NCBI GenBank assembly: GCA_029266455.1
Contig: JAQSWV010000015.1
Location: forward strand, 1 to 47,411
Reading direction: 5' to 3'
DNA length: 47,411 bases
Source of the DNA: Nocardioidaceae bacterium
GTDB taxonomy: Bacteria; Actinomycetota; Actinomycetes; Propionibacteriales; Nocardioidaceae
Below the pieces are notes generated by a model. That model worked only from the letters and a program-made list of their open reading frames with translations. It made no database searches and had not been told where the DNA came from. Each line of letters begins with the position of its first letter. Positions within the stretch are counted from its first letter, which is position 1. This document shows positions 1 through 7,817 of the stretch, in pieces. A program made the translations under genes and the position numbers.

Positions 1-1
1 G

Positions 2-142
2 AGACACGAGGGCAGGTCCCTTCGCTGGCTCGACACGGATGAGTTGCTTTGGCGCTACACATCCTCGCCGCGCAAGGCCCTGCCCTCACCGCACCCTCAG
101 CCACCCCGGCCCGTCATCAACGTCCTGCCCTGCAACAACTAG
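2..142 (+). CDS. C-terminal end of an unrecognised protein (partial, 5' cut by window)
   Basis: A frame open from the first bases runs 46 codons to a TAG at 140-142. The peptide is Arg- and Pro-rich and contains RSLRWLDTDELLWRYTSS. I do not recognise a family. It could be the real end of a gene cut by the window edge or a chance open frame, because the DNA just downstream looks decayed. There is no neighbour that fixes its role. Confidence 0.25.
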   Translation, partial: RHEGRSLRWLDTDELLWRYTSSPRKALPSPHPQPPRPVINVLPCNN

Positions 143-650
143 GCCGTGAAGAGGACGGCGCATGAACACAGCCGCTGACCGCATCTGCGTCGTCGGCGCC
201 GGCGCCTACCTCCAAGCAGGCGTGCTGTGAAGGCGATGGAGAACTGCTTGCAGACCTCTCCCGTCCTCGTGCCGCCATGATGTGCTTGGGTCGGTTGTGC
301 GGAGATGCCCGAGACCTTGACGTCGTAGCGGGTCTCCTCGACCTCTCGTTCGTCGGTGTCGGTGATCGATTTTCTCACCCATGTCGTATCCGTCGCCTGG
401 AAGTGCTTAGAGATCGCTGTCCGGCTTCTGTATACGCAAGACGCGGACTTGGTCATCGCGAGCGACGGCAACGACGGGTGACACGACACTGTTGGCGCCG
501 GGGCCTCTGGGTCGTCGATGTAGTGCACTCTGCGGCCCACATGACTACGTTGGAGCTCACTGGCTCGCAAAGGCACGGTCGGCGTTGGCCCTTGACGTCT
601 TGCCCTGGAGGTGAGTATCTGGAGACTCCCTTTGATCGAGGTGGCAGTCG
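143..650. other. No clear gene; probably decayed accessory DNA
   Basis: Open frames exist on both strands here. None starts with a good ribosome site, shows a family motif, or has the regular GC-rich third-position pattern of the genes further right. One minus-strand frame spans the whole stretch but is low-complexity at both ends (runs of Arg). I see no RNA gene, terminator or repeat that I can support. Confidence 0.4.
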
Positions 651-1475
651 ATGACATGGAAGGGCCGATCCGGGGCTCCCCGCCTAACTCGCCCTGCGGC
701 GAAGGCGCTCCCTGCTCTCGAGAAGACGTCACATCCTCGTTCCACGCCGACGCGGATGTTGTTGTGGCTGAGCGTCGCTTTGCCGCCGCTGCTCTTGGGC
801 TGGGCCGTGAATCACTTCGTGCCAGGTATCTGGGACTCAGTTCGCGGTCTCGGGGGCGCAGAGACGCTCGAAGTTACCGTCCTATTTCCAGATGAGTTCG
901 ACTCTCCTCTCGAGGCCGACACTCGGGGGGAGCTTATCTGGCCAATGAGCAGGTCACAGATCCCGGAGAATGCTACTCGTGAGGAGGCCTACGGACTCGG
1001 CGCCGTTGACGCCTCCACCACACTGCTCAGGCTTAACTTGCGCAGCAGTTTTCCCGAGAGGGTTACCATCCAACAGATCGCCGTTGATGTCGAGCGCGAC
1101 GACCCGCTTCGCGGGATCTGGGTCACCGGAGACATGGGCGGTGATGCGAATGTTCGTTACATGCAAGCTGACCTCGATGAAGGGACGGTGGGCTGGGTCG
1201 ATGACAAGGGCGAGCCCATTCCACCTCTTCCCATCTATGTCAGCGAAACCGAGGAAGAGAACGTTGACCTGCTGGCCAGGGCCAGTGACTGCTACTGCCG
1301 CTGGACTATCGAGCTGACATATACCGTTGCCGGCTCATCCCCGAGAACCGTGACCGTCCGCCCTCCGGGCGGCGACGAGTTCCACACCTCGGGGACTTCG
1401 GCGGCTGCCACGGTGAATATCTCTATCAACTCGTGCACAGAATCGTCTGAACCAGGGCCCCGGCTGTGCGACTAG
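651..1475 (+). CDS. Membrane-anchored exported protein of unknown function
   Basis: The product is 274 residues. A basic N-terminus of about 35 residues is followed by one hydrophobic segment (about 36-57, MLLWLSVALPPLLLGWAV) and then a long acidic domain without further membrane helices, so most of it probably lies outside the membrane. The outer part is rich in beta-prone stretches, with a CYC pair near residue 222 and a late Cys in NSCTES. ATG 651 has a GAGG-type ribosome site about ten bases upstream; a start at 756 directly before the helix is also possible. The stop overlaps the start of the next gene by 10 bases, so the two are probably translated together. I do not recognise the family and assign no function. 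Confidence 0.6.
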   Translation: MTWKGRSGAPRLTRPAAKALPALEKTSHPRSTPTRMLLWLSVALPPLLLGWAVNHFVPGIWDSVRGLGGAETLEVTVLFPDEFDSPLEADTRGELIWPMSRSQIPENATREEAYGLGAVDASTTLLRLNLRSSFPERVTIQQIAVDVERDDPLRGIWVTGDMGGDANVRYMQADLDEGTVGWVDDKGEPIPPLPIYVSETEEENVDLLARASDCYCRWTIELTYTVAGSSPRTVTVRPPGGDEFHTSGTSAAATVNISINSCTESSEPGPRLCD

Positions 1476-2533
1476 CGCAGCTCAGATTCGACGTCACAGC
1501 TGCGTGCCTTACGGCCATGGCCGTAGGCCTCGTCGGCTGCCAAGGCCCGCGAAGTGAAAGGCAGAGTCCATCACCCGAACTAGGTGTCGCAATCGTCCAC
1601 GACTTACAACAGGGATTCAAAGGTGACGATGTGCAGGACGCGGGGGGCTGCCTCACCGGCGACGGCGACTTGATATACGCCACTGCTGTGGGCGAGATCT
1701 TCCAGCTGGACGAGCAGGTACATTCGCTCCTTCCGCCCGCGAATGCTCGTGAGAGCATCACGAGCTTGGTGTGCGGAGATGGTGGCCTCTTCGGGTGGAT
1801 ACAGGATAACCGGGTTGACACTATTAGCACCTTCGACGTGAATAGCGGGCTCCTGCGCTCGACCCGGATAACGGACGCCTCGGCGATAACGTTCAGTTCA
1901 CGTCGAAGCGTGCTCATCGCTGCCGAGACGCGACTTCTCGCCTGGTTCCCCCATCTGGGCAAGAACACGGCCCCGGTTCCAGTTGGCGCGGCCAGCAGCA
2001 CCATGTCTTGGCCAGAGGACGTGGAGATCACCAGCAACGCCGACTATGCGGCTCTGGTGGAACCGGGCGGAGCCGAGGTATGGCGCCTGAACCCGTGGCC
2101 ACCGGAAGTGCTTGGCTTCCTGAGGTGTGACTGCTGGGATGCCGGCCTCAGCACGAACGCGGATCCGCCCGTGGCCGCGTTAGCTACCGGTGACCGTGTG
2201 CGGCTATTGCGTCTAGACACTGGCCGGGCAGTCGAAACACTCAAACTGCGGCCGCCGTCGGTGCCAACGTCCGTCGTGGGGGCACCACCGCCCGAGTTAG
2301 GCATAGCAGCGGTCTCCCCGACCGGCCGATACGTTGCCGCAGGTTGGCCCGATCCACCTACATTGACCGTCTGGGACCGGGAAACGGATGAGGAAGTCCT
2401 GGTTGAGGTCGGACCTGGACCACCGGCCCGGATCTCGTGGACAGCGACTGACAACTACCTTCTCGTCGAACTCGGGGCCTCCGCCGAGGGTAACGGCAAT
2501 CTTCTGCAGGTCAAGGTGACGCCTCGAAGCTAG
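1466..2533 (+). CDS. Lipoprotein with beta-propeller-like repeats
   Basis: The product is 355 residues from a GTG start that overlaps the preceding gene. Residues 1-25 form a lipoprotein signal ending in the lipobox L22-V-G-C25, so Cys25 should be lipidated and the protein held on the outer face of the membrane. The rest consists of repeated blade-like units, for example SPTGRYVAAGWPDPPTLTVW near residue 275-294, which reads like a WD40 or quinoprotein-type propeller blade. No catalytic motif is visible. Overlap with the membrane-anchored gene upstream suggests that the two form one exported pair. The family is not identified; a binding or sensing role is only a guess. Confidence 0.65.
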   Translation: MRLAQLRFDVTAACLTAMAVGLVGCQGPRSERQSPSPELGVAIVHDLQQGFKGDDVQDAGGCLTGDGDLIYATAVGEIFQLDEQVHSLLPPANARESITSLVCGDGGLFGWIQDNRVDTISTFDVNSGLLRSTRITDASAITFSSRRSVLIAAETRLLAWFPHLGKNTAPVPVGAASSTMSWPEDVEITSNADYAALVEPGGAEVWRLNPWPPEVLGFLRCDCWDAGLSTNADPPVAALATGDRVRLLRLDTGRAVETLKLRPPSVPTSVVGAPPPELGIAAVSPTGRYVAAGWPDPPTLTVWDRETDEEVLVEVGPGPPARISWTATDNYLLVELGASAEGNGNLLQVKVTPRS

Positions 2534-2649
2534 ATGGGATGTGCGATTCCGACGAAAGTCTGCATGGAATACCGAAAAGCTGGCCTCTCTCATCTTGGTG
2601 GATAAGCAGGAGGGATCACACGTCCCGCGGATGACCCGATCACACATGG

Positions 2650-3040
2650 GTGTTGAGGTGCCCGCACGACGACATCGATGTTCTGGTCTGGCGACACGAC
2701 GAGGCTCGAGTCGACGATTCCCTAGCGGCGGCAGGCTGGCTGCACACGCCAACTCCCGAGGACCTCGTGGGTACCAACTACACACGCGATGCGTACATGC
2801 TCCACTCACCTACGTGGTGCCTGGCGCCGAAGGAGGCGTCATCGTGCCAATTCCGGAACAACCCATCGTGGTGTCGACCAGGCCTCTGGCGTTCGCACGC
2901 CGCGACCTGAACGCGGTGTCGGTCAGGGTGTTGACCCTGGAGCTGATGCGCGCCACCAAGAGCACCCCGCGAACGGACAAGATGGTGGCGAGAAGGACCG
3001 TGCCGACTTGGCCGCCCTCCGCTCCGTCGTAGATGGCTAG
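2650..3040 (+). pseudogene. Relic of an aminoglycoside/lincosamide-type nucleotidyltransferase
   Basis: Three frames in succession give a coherent nucleotidyltransferase-like protein. The first carries HDDIDVLVWRHDEARVDD and AAAGW (2665 to about 2790). The second carries LTYVVPGAEGGVIVPIPEQP, then RVLTLELMRATKSTPRTDK (to about 2985). The third ends in EKDRADLAALRSVVDG with TAG at 3038-3040. The DDID motif and the closing KDRADLAALR are typical of small nucleotidyltransferases that modify antibiotics. The N-terminal half with the Gly-Gly-Trp motif is absent, so the gene is 5'-truncated and carries at least two frameshifts. It cannot make an active enzyme. Confidence 0.7.
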
Positions 3041-3375
3041 TAGCGGCGAACGCTCATCGCTAGCCAGCACGGTCTTTCCACCGCCATCGACCCAGGTCAC
3101 CGCGGCGCGTTCCCCAAGTGGAGACGTCGCCTTTCGCGACCAAAGTGCCGCTTCTTTGCCTGCCAGCCCGCAAAGGCGGCGCTCACCCACCGCCGGGTGT
3201 TGGCATCGCCGCGAAGGTGGTCCCTTCCTCTCTGGTCAGCCAGGGTCTCGAGGCAAGAGGTGGCCGCCTCGGCATGAATGACAGCCTCCGACCCACCGGC
3301 CGGCGAAGCGCCATGGATCGTGGGGCGACGTCTCGGCAGGGGCCGTGGGGTGGGCGGGAACCACGGCCGGCGTCA
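3041..3375. other. No gene recognised between two gene relics
   Basis: The stretch has short open frames in several phases but no motif I can name, no ribosome site in front of a plausible start, and no hairpin. It is probably eroded remains of the same accessory block. Confidence 0.35.
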
Positions 3376-3867
3376 CCCAAAGACGGCAGGTTCATCGCCG
3401 TGCTCCAGTTCGACTCCGAGGAGACGGGCGCGTGCCCACGAAGCTCGTCCGGAACAGCACCGGTGGTGGACCGAAGCCTCCGCCCTGCTCGACGAGGTGG
3501 CGATCAGGAACGGCACGAGGACTGACGTCTTTCTCACCGGGGACCCCGCTCACGCAGGCTTCGTCCAAGTCGTCCACGGTCGCGTGAGCAACTTCAACGA
3601 TGCCCGTGAGCACCTGCGCGGGTTGCAGGACGCGCTGAAGGACCACCTGCCCGCCTTGCTCGGGACCGTGACCGTCGAGCACGGCGCTGGCTGGTTCACC
3701 AGGGGCTCCACTACTCCTCGGAGGCCGAGGCGCGGGCAGGCGAGCGCGACAGGCCACCCGAGGTTCGACTCCGTGACGAGCAGGCGCGTCGGCTGGTCCT
3801 CGGCACGCCCACGTTCCTCGATGTCCGGGAACCATGGGTGCACCGGGCGGCCCATCCCGACGCCTAA
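3376..3867 (+). pseudogene. Frameshifted relic of a small conserved protein of unknown function
   Basis: Reading across frames restores one protein. It begins PKDGRFIAVLQFDSEE (3376 to about 3420), continues in a second frame with ARPEQHRWWTEASALLDE, then HAGFVQVVHGRVSNFNDA and LGTVTVEHGAGWFT (to about 3700), and finishes in a third frame with YSSEAEARAGERDRPPEVRL and GTPTFLDVREPWVH before TAA 3865-3867. Alternating beta-like and helical pieces with FVQV...GRV resemble small actinobacterial proteins of the dimeric alpha/beta-barrel kind; that placement is an inference. Two frameshifts (near 3425 and 3705) and no clean start mark it as broken. Confidence 0.6.
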
Positions 3868-4091
3868 CAGGCCCGGGACGTCACCCAGTCAAGGGCAGCC
3901 AGCGTTATCGATCCGCTGCAGCTGATTCCATCCGATGGCCAGGTGGATGCGGCCACACCGCTGGAGCACGGCCCGCGCACGGGAGCCGAAGACGGTCTCG
4001 GGGGGCGTGCCGGACGCGCTTGAACTTCGCATCGACCTGGACGCGAGCTTCTGCGGACTGCCCCACCCAACAGCAGCGTTCACCTACAAAC
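3868..4091. other. Decayed DNA, no gene recognised
   Basis: Short open frames on the plus strand give fragments such as DALELRIDLDASF and SVIDPLQLIPSDGQVDAATP that look like coding remains, but I cannot place them in a family and they are broken by stops in each frame. Confidence 0.3.
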
Positions 4092-4138
4092 TGAATCGCC
4101 CCGGGTTTCATGGAGCCTCCATCAGACCCGGGCGATTC
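4092..4138. mobile_element. Hairpin made of two facing IS3/IS6110-type terminal inverted repeats
   Basis: The left arm starts TGAATCGCCCCGGG (4092-4105) and runs through ATGGAG to CTC at 4119. The right arm, read on the minus strand, is GAATCGCCCGGGT (4138-4126) and also runs through ATGGAG. The centre ATGGAG-C-CTCCAT (4110-4122) is a perfect dyad, so the whole forms a 46-base stem with one bulge and a few mismatches. The pattern TGAA-CGCCCCGG followed by GGAG-CTC matches the end of IS6110 and its IS3-family relatives as I remember it. No transposase lies between the ends. It is either what remains after complete internal deletion or a MITE-like element. Confidence 0.55.
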
Positions 4139-4289
4139 GCGGTGGCGTGATGGACATGGATCACGCCCTCTGCTCATCGACAGGTCACTTGGGTACGACG
4201 TGCCCCGGCCAGTGACCTGGGCTCGGTCCACGCGATGGGTACCCACGGTGAGGGTGGTTGACCGGGGGCCGAATGGCGATACTCGAGAG

Positions 4290-5399
4290 GTGGCGGTGCT
4301 CCGTTCCCGACTCCCCTTCGCGTACGTCGCGGCAGGGTTGGCTGCGGTCGTCGTCCTCCTCGTGGTCACCGCCCGGCAAGTGGGTGAGCCGTTCTGGGGC
4401 ACGTCCTATGTCGTGCTCCTTGCGATGCTGGTGTGCGCCTGTGTCCTCGTCGCGACCTACCTCCTGCTCGACCAGGGCTGGGTCACCTGGCGCCACGCCG
4501 TCATCGCATTGACCCTGGCGGCGATCGCCTACCCCGGGTGGTGGGCGGCGCTGGCGCTGGCCGGAGAGGCCCACCCCGGTGGACCCCTCACCTGGGCTCT
4601 TGCCGTGACCGGCGCCGTGGGGCATCTGCCCCTGCTCGCCGGGTTCTCGCTGCTCCCGCTGCTCGCCGTGCGCTACCTCGGCCGTGGCTCCGGCCGGCTG
4701 CTGGCCAGACTCGTGGTCGCACTCCTGGTCGCCGACGTCGTCGTCACGATCCTGTTCTTTGGGACCTTCGAGCCGTTCGACGAGATCGAGCCGCTCGTCG
4801 ACTGGCCCAGGGGCGCGACACTCGCGATGGTCCTGAATTTGCTCTTCCTCGCGACCGTCCTGCTCGGGCCCTTGGTGTCCCTGGTCGCGGCCTGGCGGGC
4901 CGAGGGCGAGGCGGTACGCCGGCTGGCGATGGTCGCGGGCTCGGCAATGGCCGGTGTGGCCCTGGTCATGCTGTGCGGTGTCCTGGCGACACTCACGGGC
5001 AATGCCGCGGTGATCGTCCTGTTCTGCGCCATGTACGCCGCGGTGACACTGGTGGTCGTCGCCTCGTCGCGGGCGCTCACGGTCCCCGAGGCCGAGCCCG
5101 ACCGTATGTCCGATACGGCGCCCGGTGCCGCCCCAGCCGGGGGGCCTACCGTGGTACCGACCCGTCGGTTCGGGACGCTCACCAGCCGCGAGACCGAGGT
5201 GCTCGAGCTGCTCGCCCAAGGGCTATCGAACCAGGGAATCGCGGCCCGCCTCGTGCTGTCGGAGCGGACCGTCGACGCACACTTGCGCTCGATCTTCACC
5301 AAGCTCGAACTCCCGGAGGGGCCGCACGACACCCGCCGCGTGCACGCCGTACTCAGCTGGCGAGAGGGCAATGTAGGCGAAAGGGCCGATGCGGTCTGA
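4290..5399 (+). CDS. Membrane-bound LuxR-family transcriptional regulator
   Basis: From the GTG at 4290 the product is 369 residues; GTG 4296, five bases after GAGAGG, is equally plausible. The frame is open further upstream but that part covers the insertion-sequence hairpin and is not protein-like. About eight hydrophobic helices fill residues 8-265, followed by a linker rich in Pro and Ala. A C-terminal LuxR-type helix-turn-helix begins at TLTSRETEVLELLAQGLSN and continues ERTVDAHLRSIF. The layout is that of one-piece membrane sensors that bind DNA from the membrane; the signal is unknown. The next gene, 57 bases downstream on the same strand, is a small membrane protein and may be its partner or target. 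Confidence 0.8.
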   Translation: MAVLRSRLPFAYVAAGLAAVVVLLVVTARQVGEPFWGTSYVVLLAMLVCACVLVATYLLLDQGWVTWRHAVIALTLAAIAYPGWWAALALAGEAHPGGPLTWALAVTGAVGHLPLLAGFSLLPLLAVRYLGRGSGRLLARLVVALLVADVVVTILFFGTFEPFDEIEPLVDWPRGATLAMVLNLLFLATVLLGPLVSLVAAWRAEGEAVRRLAMVAGSAMAGVALVMLCGVLATLTGNAAVIVLFCAMYAAVTLVVVASSRALTVPEAEPDRMSDTAPGAAPAGGPTVVPTRRFGTLTSRETEVLELLAQGLSNQGIAARLVLSERTVDAHLRSIFTKLELPEGPHDTRRVHAVLSWREGNVGERADAV

Positions 5400-5456
5400 C
5401 CTGCCATTTTCCTAGGTTCGCGGTGTCCGTGACCCGCAACCGACCGGAGGACCGCG

Positions 5457-5897
5457 ATGAAGCGTCCGCTCCTGCTCCTGGCCCTGGTCTGGGCTTCGTT
5501 CCTGGTGTTCCTGCCCTTCGCCGCGGCGGGCGACACGAGCCTGCTCCACATCTCCGCCCACGTCATCCAGCTCCCCATGCTCATCTTCGCCGTACTGGCG
5601 GCGTGGCGGTTCCGCGCCACTGCCACCACCCGCACCCCACGGGTCCTCGGCTGGGTCTTGTCGGTAACCCTGCCCCTGGCGGTCGTCGCCATCTCCGTCG
5701 AGTTGATCTCTGCGCTGGTGCGCCTCGGGCAGGACGGCTGGGTCAACCGGGCGACGCCGGACATCTGGGAGACGGGCGTGCACTACTGGGCTGCCTCCCT
5801 GGCAGTCCCCGCGCTCATGCTCAGCATGCTGGCCGTGCTCGTCCTGGTGCTCACGTCCGCCGTCCAGGGTCGACGACGGCTGGAGTCGGTCACTTGA
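5457..5897 (+). CDS. Small four-helix membrane protein, function unknown
   Basis: The product is 146 residues, starting at ATG 5457 with a clear GGAGG ribosome site about nine bases upstream. Four hydrophobic segments can be seen: about 4-24, 31-50, 64-86 and 110-135. There is no signal-peptide cleavage site or catalytic motif. It follows the membrane LuxR regulator on the same strand, so the two may be co-transcribed. The Ala-, Leu- and Val-rich composition is not enough to place it in a family. Confidence 0.7.
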   Translation: MKRPLLLLALVWASFLVFLPFAAAGDTSLLHISAHVIQLPMLIFAVLAAWRFRATATTRTPRVLGWVLSVTLPLAVVAISVELISALVRLGQDGWVNRATPDIWETGVHYWAASLAVPALMLSMLAVLVLVLTSAVQGRRRLESVT

Positions 5898-6267
5898 GCG
5901 CCGACCTCGGGCGGCGCTCGGTCAGCCCGAGTCATCTACCAGCACGAGGGTCGTGCGGCGCGGCAGCGAATGCTGCCGTGGGGCGTAGCCTGCTGGGGAC
6001 GTTAGAAGTCCCTCCACTGGTCCCCAAGTACACCGCCGGCTGCGCCGAACGCAGCCTGGGCCTTCATCCTTCGCGAAGGTTTGCCGAGCTCCCAGCCCCG
6101 TTCAGTAGGCCGCGAATGCCCGCATGCCCCCTCGTTCCGCGAACGCCTGCTCATCCACGTGGCGCGCTCCGCGCCTAAAGACGCGCGGCTCGTCATGCGC
6201 TTAGTGCTTGACCGAGACACCACTGAGCCTGGGCGGATCCGGATCGCTGTCTTGGCGTTCCCGTCAG
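5898..6267. other. No intact gene; likely remains of an integrated element
   Basis: Both strands are open for 60-70 codons around 6002-6223 but without a ribosome site or family motif. Given the integrase remnant to the right, this is probably eroded island DNA. I see no terminator after the four-helix protein gene. Confidence 0.35.
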
Positions 6268-6365
6268 TTACGCGCCCCTAGTCGCCAGCTCGGCGACCTG
6301 GTGAGCGCGCTGCTCCAGGTCGCGGGCAAGCTCGCCGAGTGCGACACGATCCACGGGGCTCGCTG
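6268..6365 (-). pseudogene. C-terminal fragment of an unknown gene
   Basis: The minus strand encodes VDRVALGELARDLEQRAHQV followed by AELATRGA and a TAA at about 6268. The regular helical pattern and codon use look coding, but the frame is closed by a TAG about ten codons upstream of the Val, so only the tail of a gene survives. It lies downstream of the integrase remnant on the same strand and may be the end of that gene or of a neighbour after deletion. Confidence 0.35.
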
Positions 6366-6390
6366 CCTCTCGACCACCGCACTATCCGGG

Positions 6391-6705
6391 TCAGCAGCTC
6401 AAGGCCAAGCACACGATGCGCGACCACCACCTGCCGCGTCGCTCGTCGACGCTCTGCGCGAGTCGAGATCGTGACGGACCGCTCGCCCGGACGAAACCCT
6501 CGCCCTTGACCCAGCCGTCGGGCCAGCGTTGCCCAGCCGCGTCGACCATCTTCTTGAAGCCGTCGGCCCGCGCGAGGTTCTGCGCATCGCTGCCGATGCT
6601 GAAGGTCTCCGCCTGGTAGGCGCCGTCGCGGGTGCCTCCCAGGCGCCAGACGACGCGCGCCGAGACGCCGCCGTCACTGCGCCTGCGCTTGTCGATCCAA
6701 GCCAC
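6391..6705 (-). pseudogene. Truncated tyrosine integrase (N-terminal remnant)
   Basis: From GTG 6705, six bases after a CGGAGG ribosome site, the peptide reads VAWIDKRRRSDGGVSARVVW and later GSDAQNLARADGFKKMVDAA, then DGWVKGEGFVR. This is the pattern of the N-terminal arm-binding domain of actinobacterial phage-type integrases. After about 75 residues the similarity stops and the frame ends at about 105, against 350-400 for an intact enzyme; the catalytic domain with the Arg-His-Arg-Tyr set is missing. It starts about 100 bases from the 3' end of tRNA-Leu and points away from it, the usual place for an integrase of an element inserted in that tRNA. Confidence 0.65.
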
Positions 6706-6778
6706 GCCACACCTCCGAAGAGAGGCTGGTGCTACCACCGTGCTACCCCACAAGCACGAAGGAGGCCCGGACATGGAC

Positions 6779-6805
6779 AAAGCCCCAGGTCAGACCTGGG
6801 GCTTT
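6779..6805 (-). terminator. Rho-independent-type hairpin after tRNA-Leu
   Basis: Perfect 12-base arms AAAGCCCCAGGT (6779-6790) and ACCTGGGGCTTT (6794-6805) enclose a three-base loop. On the minus strand the hairpin lies directly after the tRNA-Leu 3' end and ends in TTT, as expected for its terminator. Confidence 0.75.
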
Positions 6806-6807
6806 CG

Positions 6808-6894
6808 TGGTGCGCGAGGGGGGAGTTGAACCCCCACGCCCTCTCGGGCACACGGACCTGAACCGTGCGCGTCTGCCTATTCCGCCACTCGCGC
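6808..6894 (-). tRNA. tRNA-Leu (anticodon CAG)
   Basis: Read on the minus strand, the 5' acceptor arm GCGCGAG pairs with CTCGCGC near the 3' end. The anticodon stem CACGG/CCGTG encloses the loop TTCAGGT, giving anticodon CAG. A long variable arm (GCCCGAGAGGGC) and the T-loop GTTCAAC support a leucine tRNA. The CCA end is encoded at 6810-6808. A truncated integrase lies on the 3' side, so this gene was probably the attachment site of an integrated element. Confidence 0.95.
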
Positions 6895-7094
6895 AACGCC
6901 CGTACGGGCAGGCCGGGAGGCGCACCACACCCGTCCGGCCGAGCGCCGACACTAGCACGCAGCGCGCGCGTCGAAGCCGCCGCCGTAGGGCCGGAGAGGC
7001 GCCGACCGTTACGATCCCGAGAGCGCGCGAGGTCCGCGTCTGCGGCAGCACGAGCCCCTTCACTCCGGGGGCCGAACGACGGGAAGGAGGCGAC

Positions 7095-7817
7095 GTGGGC
7101 GTCCTGCAACGCTTCGAGCAGCGACTCGAACATGCGGTCAGCAGTGTCTTCGCCCGTGCCTTCCGCTCGGCCGTGCAGCCCGTCGAGATCGCCGCCGCGA
7201 TCACCCGCGAGATCGACCACTCGACGCAGGTCCTGTCCCGGGAACGGACGCTCGTGCCGAACGCCTTCACGGTCGAGCTCTCCGACACCGACTTCGAGCG
7301 GCTGTCCCCCTACGGGAGCACGCTGTCGGTCGAGCTGGACCGCATGGTGCACGCACACGTCCGGGAGCAGCGGTACACGCTGGCCGGTCCGGTGGCGATC
7401 GACTTCCACAAACGCGACGACCTGCCGACCGGACGCTTCCTCGTCACAGGCCGCGCCAACGCCGCGGTCACCCCCGCGTCCGGAGCCAGTCCCACCGACA
7501 CGGCCGTCGGCCGTGCGCCCGTCGTGATCGAGGTGAACGGTGAACGGCACCCGGTCACCGAGGCCGGGCTGGTGCTCGGCCGCGGCGACGAGGCCGACCT
7601 GCGCATCAACGACCCCGGGATCTCGCGTCGGCACGCCGAGATCCAGATCCACTCCGAGGATGGGCGGATGACGGTCAGCGTCGTCGATCTCGGGTCGACC
7701 AACGGCACCAGTGTCGACGGCCGCCGGGTGCAGCAGGCTCTTCTCCACGACGGCGCGCGCATCGTTCTCGGCACGACCACCGTCGTCGTGCGCGACCCTC
7801 ACCGCAAGGGGCCGTGA
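7095..7817 (+). CDS. fhaA: FHA-domain protein FhaA (DUF3662 plus FHA)
   Basis: The start is the GTG at 7095, four bases after a strong GGAAGGAGG, giving 240 residues; the open frame upstream runs through the tRNA gene and is not used. Residues 1-115 are the DUF3662 domain (GVLQRFEQRLEHAVSSVFAR), and a forkhead-associated domain follows from about residue 145 (LGRGDEADLRINDPGISRRH, then DLGSTNGTSVDG), with the Arg, Ser, His and Asn residues that hold phosphothreonine. In mycobacteria the orthologue binds the phosphorylated lipid II flippase MviN and slows peptidoglycan synthesis. It leads the wall-growth cluster; the next gene begins at the base after its stop. Confidence 0.93.
   Translation: MGVLQRFEQRLEHAVSSVFARAFRSAVQPVEIAAAITREIDHSTQVLSRERTLVPNAFTVELSDTDFERLSPYGSTLSVELDRMVHAHVREQRYTLAGPVAIDFHKRDDLPTGRFLVTGRANAAVTPASGASPTDTAVGRAPVVIEVNGERHPVTEAGLVLGRGDEADLRINDPGISRRHAEIQIHSEDGRMTVSVVDLGSTNGTSVDGRRVQQALLHDGARIVLGTTTVVVRDPHRKGP

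Noticed and set aside
2810-3190. 126-codon minus-strand frame opposite the nucleotidyltransferase relic
   Set aside because: Its sequence mirrors the relic's coding strand and lacks any start signal.
4433-6178. Long plus-strand open frame across the LuxR and four-helix genes
   Set aside because: It is the shifted frame of two genes with clear motifs and ribosome sites; its own product is Arg/Pro/Gly-rich and matches no family. High GC makes such shadow frames common.
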